Source: Paragonimus westermani
Taxonomy: Eukaryota > Platyhelminthes > Trematoda > Plagiorchiida > Troglotrematidae
NCBI GenBank assembly: GCA_008508345.1
Contig: QNGE01001222.1
Coordinates: 1 to 64,000 of the forward strand
Direction: 5' to 3'
DNA: 64,000 nucleotides
Below the pieces are notes generated by a model, which had not been told where the DNA came from, did no database searches, and saw only the letters and a list, made by a program, of their open reading frames with translations. Of this stretch, positions 12,311 to 24,300 are shown in pieces. Made by a program: the position numbers and the translations under genes. Position 1 is the stretch's first letter; each line of letters opens with the position of its first letter.

Positions 12311-13643
12311 TGAGTACAGCTCCTATAGGAGAGGATGCACCCCAACGTCACTGACAACTGGGCACAGCTTCCCGAGTGCTAAACAACTAATTGGTCCCCA
12401 GTTGGGTAGACACTGACTAATCCAGTTACTGAAATCACTGGTAGTCGTTCGGGAGGTTGTAAATTTCGCAATCGTTCCGAGTGCTTGTTACGATCATTAC
12501 GGAGCACGATAACGTGCCTCAGTTAATAGGATGCATGAATCCACAACGTTCTTCCTTACATACTTAACCTACCTACCTATTATTTTGTGCATTATGTATA
12601 ATTTTTGTTGAGGGGACTCTTTTTCCAGAATATTCTTGGACACTGTTGCGGTGAACGGCGGCTCAAGCAGCAGTATCCAGTTAAGCTGATGAAATTCTGT
12701 GTATTTGTGTGAGTGTTACCAAACAGTGTCCGCATAGCTGAGTATCCTCTGGTCTAGCAATTAGTTCATAAATCTAAATCTATTCTGTAGGACTTCTACC
12801 TGATGAATCCATACTCGTATGAGGAAATCCGCTATGGAGTATGGGTTTGAGAATGAGAATCACAGAACGCGTCGCACCTTCATTAGTCATGTTTAGAAGC
12901 AAAACAGTATTTTTTAACAGACAATGTACTTGTCACACCACTGGACGTTGCTCTGAAGGGCTTCATTACGGGGATGTGGAGGATTTCTGTACGGAGCTCA
13001 CATCAGTCAGAAAATCGACTACATTCCATTCGTGCGCCTCGTTTGCTTTGTTGTTACTAATGTAAATGATGCGCACGTGACCCAATGCATCACGCTGTGT
13101 TCGCTCAAACTGAGCGAATCTGGGTTCACAGCAAATTTCATTTTGACACATTAGTGGATTTAAAACCGATACATCTAACGATTCAAATGGAACAACAAAT
13201 GAAAAAAGGTTCATTTCGACATACCCATGTCATGGATTTTCAGCAGTCACGTGTCAGGAGCAATTAGTTCGTGTAGTTATCTAGCGAAGCGACTTTCCAG
13301 TAGAAAACAGTGGAATGGGAGCATTACAGAGAATGAACCATAGTAAGCTGGAAAAATTGGCCTGCTTAAGAACAATCCAAGACCGACCTCGGTTTTGTAT
13401 TAGGTGTTAGCTGCACTGATCTCTGGGTTAAGTAGGAATCACAGTATTAACAGTCTGTGTTATATTACATATTTGTGGTCAAAATAAAACAAGTCGTTCG
13501 ACGACAGCTAGTAGGAAGGAATTTCGAGAAAGAGACTGTTAAATTTAGGTTCGTAGAAAATTTGTAGAACTTCACGAAAAATAAATGCAAGGCGACCACT
13601 TCCCGTCACACCGCTGCTTAGGTTAGAAGAGGACAAAAATATA
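12311..13643. other. No recognisable gene or element
   Basis: Chance ORFs only (for example near 12,850-13,260). No domain or splice-bounded exon is recognised. Confidence 0.45.
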
Positions 13644-13857
13644 GTTACGATGTGACGAACAATTGTTTTCGATAATTCTTTCTCAAGTCAATACAATTAC
13701 ATAGGTTTTCATCAAGGCGTCATGAGACAAACCGCATAAACAGAGGCTGACTGTTATCGAATGACAGTGGCTACTGCTAAACTTCACACGACTATTGGTT
13801 CGGCCCAGACCGGACGTTGACTGGGTGTTGTGTCACACGGTCAAGGTCAAATGTTTG
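13644..13857 (-). repeat. Terminal repeat (pLTR-like) of the minus-strand Penelope-like element
   Basis: The sequence is nearly the same as 29,866-30,090 and 32,205-32,408. In element sense it starts CTTGACCGTGTGACACAACA and ends near CGTCACATCGTAAC. It contains the palindrome AACAATTGTT and the GGTTT...AAACC inverted repeat found in the other two units. The coding frame of the element ends inside this repeat. Confidence 0.85.
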
Positions 13858-15855
13858 TGTGTGGTTAGACTGGGTGTGATTGATCTGTGGCCACGGAAGT
13901 TGCAGGGACTGAACAAACTTCTTTTGAGAGCATAGATTAGGGTTGCGTAATCTGATTGCAATCGATTCGGCAGTTGCCAAAATACGCTGACGGACTGTTT
14001 TCGGTTGAGCGTTGGCCACTCTGTAGATAATCCGGAATGCTTTGTTAACGTCTATGCGATGGTTGGTGTCAGCTAGATGCGCAACAATGGCGCTGGTAAT
14101 TGATTTACGGCCACCGGTTCCGATCCAAGCCGGATGATGTTCTTTGATCCTTTTTGACAAGCGCCTAGTCGTACGACCAACATATTCTGCAGTACAACAG
14201 CAGCATGAAAATGAATACACGAGCATCGATTGATCGTGGACTGATAGCTTGTCTTTCAGGCTCAATCTTAACATCGGCATTGTTGTGAACCAACTTCTTA
14301 AGGTTGCCGCTGGGAAGGTGCGTCTAAGTGACCGGTACATGCACCGGTTGAACCTATCTGCTACAGCATCCCCTTTAAACGGGAGTTTTATAAACACGGC
14401 CTTCTTTTCAGCTGTGGGCATTACCTCATGCGGAACTTTGGCCTTCATACTTGAATTGATGAATTGTTCCGGATAACCGTTTTCCCTCAATAGGTTTTCA
14501 ACCGTTTTCAATTCCCGCTCAATTGCGTCCTCTGAACAAATCTTTCTTGCTCTAGTTGCCAGGCATTGAGCTAGATTTCGTTTCTGTTTGAGAGGCACAA
14601 AGCTGTTGAAGTTTGTGTATTGTTCTGTCCATGTGGGTTTACGATATACCGACCTACTCAGTGTACCGTCTCGACGTCTGGTCAATTTGACGTCTAGGAA
14701 GTGGAACTCGTTGTTAGATTCCTCCTCTGAGGTGAAACGCAGTGAAGCATGTGCTGCATTAAAAACCCGAAGAATGGTTGTTAACTCATCTCTTGACTCT
14801 ATGACAACAAATATGTCGTCTACGTATCGGCGGTACATGTGGAGACTCTGAATGGTTGACTGTAGTTGGTATTCTAATTTACCCATGAATGCATCTGCCA
14901 GTAGTGGACCCAAAGGGGATCCCATTGCCACTCCATCCGACTGTCGATACAGTTCGCCATTGAACATGAACTGAACGTTAAGGGTACACCGCAAAAGTAA
15001 TTCTTTCAATTCTGACTTTTGTAGTCCAAACATGCTTTCCGGTTGTTCTATCTGATCACACAAAAAGTTAATTGTCTCCACCACCGGAACATTTGTGAAG
15101 AGCGAAGTGACATCAAGGGAGCCCATGTAACGGCGTCTGACATTAATATCCCTCACAGAATCCACAAAATCAAACGTGTCACGGAGACTATATGGGCACA
15201 ATTTTCGTCGTATAGGTTCTAGTAATTTCGCCAACCACTTAGCAGTTGCATGATACGGTGAATTGCACATATCAAGTATCGGCCTAAACGGACAACCACT
15301 TTTGTGGATTTTTGGCAACCCATATAGACGTGGGATGATGGATCCAGTTGGTTTCATCTGGTCAAACTGAGTTTGTGTGATACGACCATGTTGCATTAGC
15401 CTTTTTAATGAATTAGTAATTTGATTTTCAACAAATTCCGTTTTGTCTTTCTCATTTTCCGTCTTCCTGAATTTGCTATTATCTGAAAGTATCGATAGCA
15501 TCTTCTCAGTATATTCGGATTTATTCAGGATCACAATTCCGGCTCCTTTGTCTGGCCGAGTGAGTAAAATATCATCACGTGTACGTAAAATTCTTAGGGT
15601 ATCCAGATGCTTTCGGGTTATTGGGCTCTTATGAGATATATTTGATTGGCGATACTTGTAACAGTTACTGACCAACTCGGAATTAAACTGTTGAAGATTG
15701 GCATCAGACGAGGCACTCAGATGGAGCGTTTGGTTGAATAGATTCTCAAATTGGACTCCGATCTCTAAATGATCATCTTTACGACGTGGGCAGCAAGAGT
15801 TAGGTCCTAACGATAATATTTCGAGCGAAGTATCGTCAAGTACAACCTTGGACAA
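13792..15855 (-). CDS. Penelope-like element polyprotein: reverse transcriptase with GIY-YIG endonuclease
   Basis: The uninterrupted 687-codon frame encodes the replication enzyme of a Penelope-like element, which copies RNA into DNA and nicks target DNA. Visible segments: RPDKGAGIVILNKSEY at 100-115; PRLYGLPKIHKSGCPFRPIL at about 175-194; GSLDVTSLFTNVP at 245-257, holding the first catalytic Asp; GVAMGSPLGPLLADAFMG at 308-325; the YVDD catalytic box at 344-347; and FHFLDVKLTRR near 385-395. The C-terminal GIY-YIG-type domain spans about 547-650, with a Cys run at 551-554, EYVGRTTRRLSKRIKEH at 557-573 and a candidate catalytic Glu in TAESIAI near 630. It closes with NLCSQKKFV and LPWPQ. The last 17 residues are read from the terminal repeat. 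The first ATG is used, but homology extends upstream, so the true N-terminus is lost. The frame looks recently active or recently inserted; expression is unknown. Confidence 0.9.
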   Translation of the reverse strand: MSKVVLDDTSLEILSLGPNSCCPRRKDDHLEIGVQFENLFNQTLHLSASSDANLQQFNSELVSNCYKYRQSNISHKSPITRKHLDTLRILRTRDDILLTRPDKGAGIVILNKSEYTEKMLSILSDNSKFRKTENEKDKTEFVENQITNSLKRLMQHGRITQTQFDQMKPTGSIIPRLYGLPKIHKSGCPFRPILDMCNSPYHATAKWLAKLLEPIRRKLCPYSLRDTFDFVDSVRDINVRRRYMGSLDVTSLFTNVPVVETINFLCDQIEQPESMFGLQKSELKELLLRCTLNVQFMFNGELYRQSDGVAMGSPLGPLLADAFMGKLEYQLQSTIQSLHMYRRYVDDIFVVIESRDELTTILRVFNAAHASLRFTSEEESNNEFHFLDVKLTRRRDGTLSRSVYRKPTWTEQYTNFNSFVPLKQKRNLAQCLATRARKICSEDAIERELKTVENLLRENGYPEQFINSSMKAKVPHEVMPTAEKKAVFIKLPFKGDAVADRFNRCMYRSLRRTFPAATLRSWFTTMPMLRLSLKDKLSVHDQSMLVYSFSCCCCTAEYVGRTTRRLSKRIKEHHPAWIGTGGRKSITSAIVAHLADTNHRIDVNKAFRIIYRVANAQPKTVRQRILATAESIAIRLRNPNLCSQKKFVQSLQLPWPQINHTQSNHTQTFDLDRVTQHPVNVRSGPNQ

Positions 15856-15885
15856 CTTATGAATATAGTTCTCGGGAATTAACTA

Positions 15886-18800
15886 TTTTGAACACGAAGA
15901 GAAAGGGATTCATTCAAAAGCAACAGAAATACTGACAAACATATCCATAGAAAATCTGCTGCCGGAAAATGGCTCATTATAACTGAAGACGTATGCGAAC
16001 CCAAACTTTGGACGCTACTTGTCAGTCGGATCATCTCACCGCCTGAAGAACGCCTGTTACCAGAATTAAAAATAAACACTATCTATCTGCATGCATGAGA
16101 AAAATGACTGATTTTGCAGGGCACCACGAATGGTTAGCCATGAGGTATTTTAACGTTTATTCGGTAAATCATTTGAAATCGTTGACAAAAGTGTGGAGCA
16201 ATCATATTCACCCTGAAACCTAATCTTCTGGTTACAATAAAGCCTAGTCTTATGAGGCAATCCAGGCAGTACCTTCAATTTAACACAAATTTCTCCGTAT
16301 TATAAGGACCGGAGGTTTTGATTGGTGGTACTTCCAATCCAGCCAGTGCTAGACTACCGATGTGAACAGAAAAGGATATGCAGGAATACCATACCTCAGG
16401 AATAAATAAATACGGAGTGTTCAAGTATCTCTTGTGTACTGCGAAAATCCCACCCATCTTGAAGCAAGTCAGCAAAGTGCAATTTGGCTTGTAAAGGACT
16501 GTTTACCTGCGGGAGTATTTCCCGTGGCAGATTTCTGACAAACACTTGAAGCAGAAAGTTCAGCCACTTGGTATCACATTCTCACGCACGGGTGACGTAA
16601 TAGGTCAACTGTGACGAACCAGGTTTTAACTTTATTTGACACAGAAGATATCAGGCTCGTGTGGACAGAGTGCGAATTACTTTATTGAGATTACCCACAT
16701 TGACTTCCAAGCACTGAAAGAACGACGGCAAAAGGATTTCCAACATCCCTGTCCAAACTTGTATCCAGAAAATGGGTCATCTTAGTAGTACTAGAGGGCT
16801 GTACCCAGGTTGCGAATGAAGAAGGTCACTCTGGAGGCCAACTCGAGTTCAGCCGATCTACTTGACCAATAAGCCCACGAATGCAGTCAGTGCCCATATG
16901 AAAATATTATGGTTTGCTTCCAACCGTCAACCGATAGCATTGTACAGTATATAAGATGTTTAGTACTGGCATTATAAAACTTCTGTACGTCAGCTGCTTT
17001 ATAGCTTGGTCCAGAAAAGGTTTTTTGCACTGTACTACCCCACTCTATGATGTTCACTTGTTCAACATTCACACCCTTATTGTTCTGACCGTTACTATCT
17101 ACCTTCTGGCGACCAGTCCGAACGAAATTCATGCAGTCACTTTGTGAACAATAAAATGTGCTTTGACAACTTGAGCATCAAACGTAGCTCCTTGTAAAGA
17201 CTCGATCTAGGCCAGACAGTTACTTAGGCAATATCTGAACATAGCTGACGAAAAAAACCATTAATCAATTGAACCAAAGTTTTTAATCTGACAATATATT
17301 ATTATACCTAGAAGATGCAATTACGAGAATTCGAATAACAGATGTGACTAACTTGTGAACGTTAGAGACATTTACGTCGTCGTTTTTGGCCAACTAGTTC
17401 AAGTAAAATGCGCCTGAATATCACCCAAAATAGGACACGCCGTGTGGAGGAATGCGTAACCTGCAGTAGGTTTTGTGTTTCAAATTATAGATGCTCACTT
17501 CAGATTATGCTTTAAAGTACCACAGCGACTGTCACCCAGATGTAGAATAAAAGCAAGCGGAAGTCCAAGTGAGAGCGAAATAAGAAGCAGGCGGTTCGGT
17601 AGGAGTCATAACAATTGGCTTTGTTTGTGCATTCTAAAAATGAGCCAAATTTGTCATTCAGAATGACTGATTTTCATCATGGATGCGAAGTTACGCAAGT
17701 AGTCAGAAGAACGTACAGACTTCAGAAGAATGTGCTTACCAATAGTAATCAGTCACACTAGGACAACAACTAGACAAGCAATCTTCTCGTCTTTTTAGCC
17801 ACCTTTCAACGACAACCTTCTTGGAGTAACCACTATTCAAGTTATCAATTTGTGGTCTTTCTAGAAAGTCTGACATTACTATGAGGTGCCTGTACTTGAT
17901 AGCCATTTTTAAAGCTTTCGTTTATTACAGGTTTTATGGCACTGTTCGCCGTCAGATACCTGTCGGCATCTATGGGTTCAAAGGACCTGACAGTACACAG
18001 TTTTCCAGTTAACTGTTGTAAATGACAAACATCATCTCGTGTGAATTTCACTGAATACAGGCTATTCATTTCCACTACATTTGTTATTTGACAGATCAGT
18101 GAACAGTTTGAGACAGTGGGAAGTTGTATATAACACAACATGATTCAAAACACGTATATAGTACGCTAAATAGTAAATTAAAAAGAAACCTTTGAGTAAA
18201 ACCTTGAAACCAGAATTTCAGGGTCAGCTTGACGTTGTTCTACACGTGTTGAAAACGCCTTCTGGAAAGCAGGGAGGACTAACAACTGTCTTAAAATCTG
18301 GTACCAACACGTGCCCATTATTCTTCAACATGTGACAAGGTTCTCGACATTAAAACTGTCTCATTCTATAAATTAGCTTTAGTTACAACGTCGAACATAA
18401 CAGAAAAAATAGGTATGGACAAACAAGTAAGATGTGTAACATCCAAAAGCCACGGAAATTTCTGGAAAAAATATTGAGAAAAAGTTATATTTGATCGTTT
18501 GTGTGTTTTGTAATGTTTCCTTGACATATGAGGCAGACATCCATTAAAGGTTTCCAGTTAAAGGGTATGAAATGCTCACGCAAGCTGGTAGGCACAATTC
18601 TGAGGAGACGGCAAAACTTTATTTAAGTGACCATTCGGAACCTGATGTGATTGAGTTGATAAACTGTGCTGTTGGTAACGCTGTTCGTTACCTTGTATAT
18701 AATTCGGCAGCGCCGCCATTACAGTACAGCTTCACGTGAAAAACATTACGTTGAATGTGGTCTTTTGGATGCTAAGTTCAGCAGCTTCCCCTGGATGGCG

Positions 18801-20899
18801 CGCCAGTCTGATCACGCTTACCATACTGATAGCGGGAGGGCTGGGGAAAATAATTAAAAACCTAACAAATGATCGGTCGTTGAAGCCATTGATACTGAGA
18901 CATCATTTTATTTCAAACAGAGTGGACCGTCCTATATGGGTTTTACTTTCGTAAATTGCACCGGATCTCACTAGCGCAGAGTTATTCGTACAACATACTG
19001 TGCAGTCGACTGATGTGTGGTTTTTGCCGGTGTTGCCTTCATGGTCAGTTAATAGTCAGATATCAATTTTAACACTTATGTTATCGAATAAGCCTAAGGC
19101 CAACGTTTTTACCGCAGCGTAACTACTGGACGTGGAGATAAATGACAGCGTATCTCATGTAACATACTGAATGTTTCAGTCAGTTGTGACATGACAGGCT
19201 ATCTGAGTGAAATTAGACTGACATGCAACGACTGGCTGCGAGCCGATGAATTCAGATACCAGATTGCCCAAGCGTCGAAGCATATACGCGCTACAGTGGG
19301 GCAGCGTGGGTTCCAATGAGAAAACATATTTTGCTAAATTTAACTGAAGTATTAGTCGACCACGCGGTCATTGGTTATCAAGAAACAAAATGAATGGTTA
19401 CTATTCAGGCTGAGGACGTCAGTTTTGATGTGCTGCAAACTACCGCATAATTGGGAACACTGTTGAACATGGAAGTGGTCTATTGGTTCCATCCTATGTT
19501 CTGACATTCCTGTTTTCACTCAGTGTGTTGTTTCGTTCGTTACAATCAAGACAGGCACATACTCGATGTACACAGTACTTAAACCTTTAAAACAGCTGAA
19601 ACTGCTTAGTTATGTATTCTATATGTGTACTGTCATCAACTTACATGATTCCAAGGTTAACATATTTGAATGTATACTGAGTACGGGATACGCACGCGTT
19701 GCAACCTACAGCCATTTTTACCTGTCGTTTATCTCCTCCATGGCGAGATGGCAGAACGACACGGTAAACCTACTAGGAAGAAGAGCAATCTCTTCCGGGG
19801 CTTATTATCATGAATCGGCGCACAAAGCTGCGGTAAGCCTGTTTGTTAATTTTGTGCGACATTTACCACGACACATTGACCTGACGAACCTTGGGCGAAG
19901 TTTGGAACGTCAGACTTGCTGAAGGAAGTGGGGACGAAATATGGTGGTATAGATTTCGGTCAGCTAAACAAAATTTACAGAATGTTGGGAAGGAGTGTTC
20001 TGAAAGGACGGGTTATAATTTTATTATCAGTTGAGATGCTCGAATCTCAACATGTTTGAATTTCGGAAGGTCGCGTTACTGCATATTTATTCGACTGACC
20101 CAGTCACAAAATGGCCATTACTTATCTAACGTTGGTTGAACAACAATCGTTTATCGAGGGTCGAGCCAAGGTCAGTGAAAGAAACACCAAGCTTTGAAGT
20201 TTATGGATCCATGCGACGAAAATTTGAATAGTAATATCAACAGCAGACATGAATACGTACAAGTTTTCACCACGTTAAACACCTCATTTTATGGGATTAA
20301 CTGAATCCGACATATTTTCACAGTATACACACTGTCTACCTGTGGCAAGTTGATTTACTCCGTCTTTATGATCAAAAGAAAGCGAGTGTTGCTCGAGTAT
20401 CACTCAGAAATTTTAGTGGTAGACATCATACACGAGGGGTACACATTCTTCATTTTGAGCAAGGCTACTGCTTTGGACTTTTGTATTTCAAGGTTAGCAA
20501 CCAATCAGACAGTCGCTTAGAAGAAGCTATCGGACATACCTATTGTCAGGTGTAACTTGCAAGGCGGGTTAGTCAGGGTTAATGTTGATATATTTAATCA
20601 GTCCCATAACACTGTCCATTTGATTGTTTTTACCCAGTCATTCATGCGTCTTTTGGCTGGCCGTATGCATGCGTACTCACTGAATTTCAGCGAACATAGT
20701 CAAAATTTCTACGCGTATTTACGTTATTGGCCAGTCAAGTAACCGCAAAATTGGGCGCGACGCGTATTTCAAGCTATCGCAAAATCCAACCGAAGTAACG
20801 GTTAATTATTACACAGTATTGATCAAAAGCCACGGTTTGCAAATGTGTACTGTCCAACAGACCTCTAAAAATTTCATGCAAAATTTACGCTAGAGATGA
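15886..20899. other. No recognisable gene or element
   Basis: Both strands hold only short ORFs, the longest being 118 codons at 19,566-19,922 (+). None shows a known domain. Upstream flanks of the Penelope-like insertion are not recognisable as another element. Confidence 0.45.
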
Positions 20900-21300
20900 T
20901 CAACCTAGGTAGCTGCCAGCATTCCCATAGCTCTCAGCGTCCACTCGCAACAGCTGGATACATCGGCAAGACTACGAGTGCACTAAACACATTGGTAGCA
21001 ACCTGAGCCTCTCAGTCTTCATGGTCGTGAAAGCTGGTTACCACAGCATCTTTATAGGGGATTCCTGAGCGCACAGCAGTGGATTTCCGGGTATTGTTAT
21101 TTCCTGTTCTCTTTGTGCACACGTGCGACGTGTGTCTGTCCGTGATGAGAGCTCGTTTGTCTTTTTCATCATTAAGGAAACGCCATTACGCACGCAACCT
21201 TGCTGTTCTCCACGTCTGATTGGATTTTCAGGTGACTTCGCTGAATGCGCAATTAATTTTTGGTGACTAGAAACGGTGGATTTCGTTAATTTGAAGTTGA
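20900..21300 (+). other. Possible LTR end with primer-binding-like site
   Basis: The composition differs from its surroundings. Near 21,257 the string TTTTTGGTGACTAGAAACGG resembles the TGGTGAC start of tRNA-primed binding sites used by CsRn1-like Gypsy elements of flukes. No paired LTR or downstream gag/pol was found, so this is a weak suggestion. Confidence 0.2.
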
Positions 21301-24300
21301 AAATCGCTCACGTTCGGTCGCAGCCGCCCATCTAGATTGAATCCCCAGAGAGCCTCCTCGAAATAACATGCGCAACACACTAACTAGAAACCTCATGTGA
21401 CTTTAGCTTGCTATACGCCATGAACAATAATGGATAACCGACTGTGTCAGGCGAGCTACTGATCAACAGAGCAAGCATTCAATAATCTCGCTGTCGTGTC
21501 TGATCTGTTTGGCTCTGGTGGTATGACATTTTGTCGTCACCAGTACATAACATTTTGGATTAGTTCGGTACTAAGCAACACCAGACTGTAAGTCGTTCGG
21601 GTAAATTCAAGATCCTCAGACTCACAAATTGAAAGTTTGCTTAGAAGGGTGAGCAGGACTCTGGGGAAGTGATCTGAAACCATGTTCCAATAAACAGTGT
21701 GCAGAACCGGCTTCAAACAACATCTTGACGTTTTCATGCACTGCCGAGTAATGTCCACATATTTCTTCCCACTACTAATGGTCCTGACTCTGTAGTTTTC
21801 AATCTGGACCTTAGCTGGATGTCTAACTATTAGTCTAGATCTTCCGCCACAACTCTTATTTCCACATTACAAGCGTGTAGGAACACCCATAGTTAAGAAT
21901 GAGTTATCAGAATATCTTTAAATCTCATGGATGTTTCTGTGCCAACTCACCACCTGATTTCCGTATTCACGGTTGGATGTATTCATTGTGGAAAGCTGGA
22001 ATAAATGTGGAGGACGAATGGTCAATGTGAGGAGAGATAACCTCTACAGAAAGACAGAGAAAACAGACTTGCCTCCGATGAAAACGAAACCATTCCAACG
22101 AATTTCCAAATTACTTATATTAACACACGTAAATGATTATGATAAATGAGTGGTATTGCGGTTGATACGTTTCAGTTCTCGAAGACAGTGTATTACTGTC
22201 TTGATAATTGTACATAAGTGAACGAGGATACTGCCACTTATTCACAATCGTTTTTCTGTGTTCAACAGTAAGCGCACATAGTCTTTGTCATTCCATCGAA
22301 GTAACCAACAGTTCAAAATTTGGGATCTCCTGTTTTACATTCCAGCGATAGCAATATGTATGAAGACGAACACTTAGGAGTTTATCTGGTTGCTTATTAT
22401 TTACAAAGTAGGGCGTAAATGCACGAAGCGCAGGTTTTTTCAGAACAACAATAAATTCGACATGACGGCTGTTATTGACGGTGTTCAAGCTACTGCACAT
22501 GACAGAAGATTAAAAGTAGGACTTCTGTCCCTCTGGAAAAATTTGGACAACAAAGATATCGACTTCACACTCATGCCATCTCCTACTTGCCCTGTAAACT
22601 TTTTATCCAAATTCTCATCTTTCATGTGGTATATGTAGACAGTTAGTAGAAATCCGTTCCCAAGTAAGTATGAACAATCTATTTACAGGGGAAGCTTAAT
22701 CGCCGTTGGCGCACTGTACAACATTAACGCAGTTTTTAACCACTTAGTCTGTTCTTCAAAATAAGGTAACACTAAGTACATACCGTAATGAATTCTCAAG
22801 ATGGCCCATGGGTTTTTATCTGACAACCGAGCATATGGGAGCTTCCGGTGGCAACGCAAATGTTTGCCGGATTGATCGTCCATTTGGTGAGACCAAACAA
22901 ACACAAAGACGTCCAAAAGATGTCGGTTTGAAAGTGGACATCATGTGAAGTTACAGTTAATTCTTTAGTCCATTGTGGCCATAGCCTGTGCAACATACCA
23001 ATTTGAGATGGACTGTATCCATCCGCACTAACGGGGTGTGAATGAGTCACTCAGCAGTCAGTCAACGGTGTTGTCGAGGACATATGTAGGTGATCATTAC
23101 AAAATCTGAGGTTGCACTCTACACCGGCTGCTGCTTTAACGAATCGCTATAATAACGTGATCTACGCAGGAATGTCGGGTAGACTTGATCCACTGAAGTA
23201 GAATGGTTGAGATCAGCTAACGAGAAGGTGCATCGTTTTCTGCACGCACATCTATAGTGCACACTATGTAAAAGATTTAGGCTTATGGCTGTGTTGCGTA
23301 TGCGTTTGTGTTTCAGGACATGACAGTGCGTTATTGGCATACATTAACAGCGAAAGTGTGATAAACCGAACGTCATGCCTCAGCAAACTGTAAGTTTGGT
23401 GACAATATGCACTATATTTTATGCAGCTACGTTCTCTCATTGATGACTTCTTCACAGAATCATGTGGTTAGGCAACACTACGTTTGATTCTTATGATTAT
23501 CATAGCTTACTTTCGTGTGAGTCATAAACGCCTGCAGCAAATGACACAAATATGAAAGGACAACGCCTCACTTAACACGGGAGGAATCCAATGGGTTAAC
23601 TGCTTTCGGTATTATTGTCGAAATACACCGGAGAAACTAGTTTCTACATGTAGATCAATCAGTTAAATGCCTAATCTTTCACTCGAGACAATCAACTTCA
23701 TCAAAAATAGCAAGTATATTGCTTGGTAACTTCGCGCAATGCATAAGACGACAACTAAGTGTCTTCACCAAGTGCAACTTCCACGCCAAACTAGTATGTG
23801 AGGCTGGCACAGAAAATGCTGGTTTCGTGTTTCGACAGAACCTAACTCATGACTTGTAGTCAGTGTGGGCGAATGAGCTTCTAGGCGTAAGAGTTTTCAT
23901 CCATGGTAATTGCTTGGATTAACAGATGCTTACCAGAAGTGCACAAGATGAACTGTATACTCTGAGGGAGAAGCTGAATCAGAAGTGAATCGTCAGCAAT
24001 ATTACCGAGCGCTCAAAATTTTCTGAAAAATTAGAAAGTCTATTGGTTGCACTTACAGTCGACAGTGATTTGTTGCTGTTTGTGGATAAGTAACCTTGAA
24101 AACCCGAGTAGTAAGCAGGACTAGCAAAAGTTAGGACTTCTATGGACCTATTCATTGACCTTCATCTGGTGGAACGTGGACGTACAGTTAAGATCTATGA
24201 CATGCATGCAAAACCTTATCATAGTGGATATAGGTCAAAGCAGAACATTTCAGCCTACTTCTCAGAAAATCGATAGTGGATATTTTCTACCTGCAAGTTA

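Larger units (their letters stand above)
13644..15885 (-). mobile_element. Penelope-like retroelement, 5'-truncated, with intact RT/GIY-YIG frame
   Basis: The minus-strand element carries the full reverse transcriptase and GIY-YIG endonuclease of endonuclease-positive Penelope-like elements. Its 3' terminal repeat unit (13,644 to about 13,857) matches both terminal repeats of the copy at 29.9-32.4 kb. Homology to that copy's N-terminal region stops near 15,885, just upstream of a segment reading PENYIHKLSKVV, so roughly 140 upstream codons and the 5' terminal repeat are missing. Incomplete reverse transcription, common for such elements, would explain this. Confidence 0.9.

Noticed and set aside
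13644..13857. Canonical hammerhead ribozyme in the Penelope-like terminal repeat
   Set aside because: No CTGANGA-stem-GAAA-stem core with pairing arms could be assembled; only partial resemblance remains, so no ribozyme feature is annotated.
14249..15634. Plus-strand open frames at 14,249-14,851 and 15,443-15,634
   Set aside because: They are antisense shadows of the Penelope-like reverse transcriptase frame on the minus strand; equivalent shadows appear opposite the second copy at 30.8-32.2 kb.
19566..19922. 118-codon plus-strand ORF
   Set aside because: No domain, no conserved motif, no start or splice context better than background.
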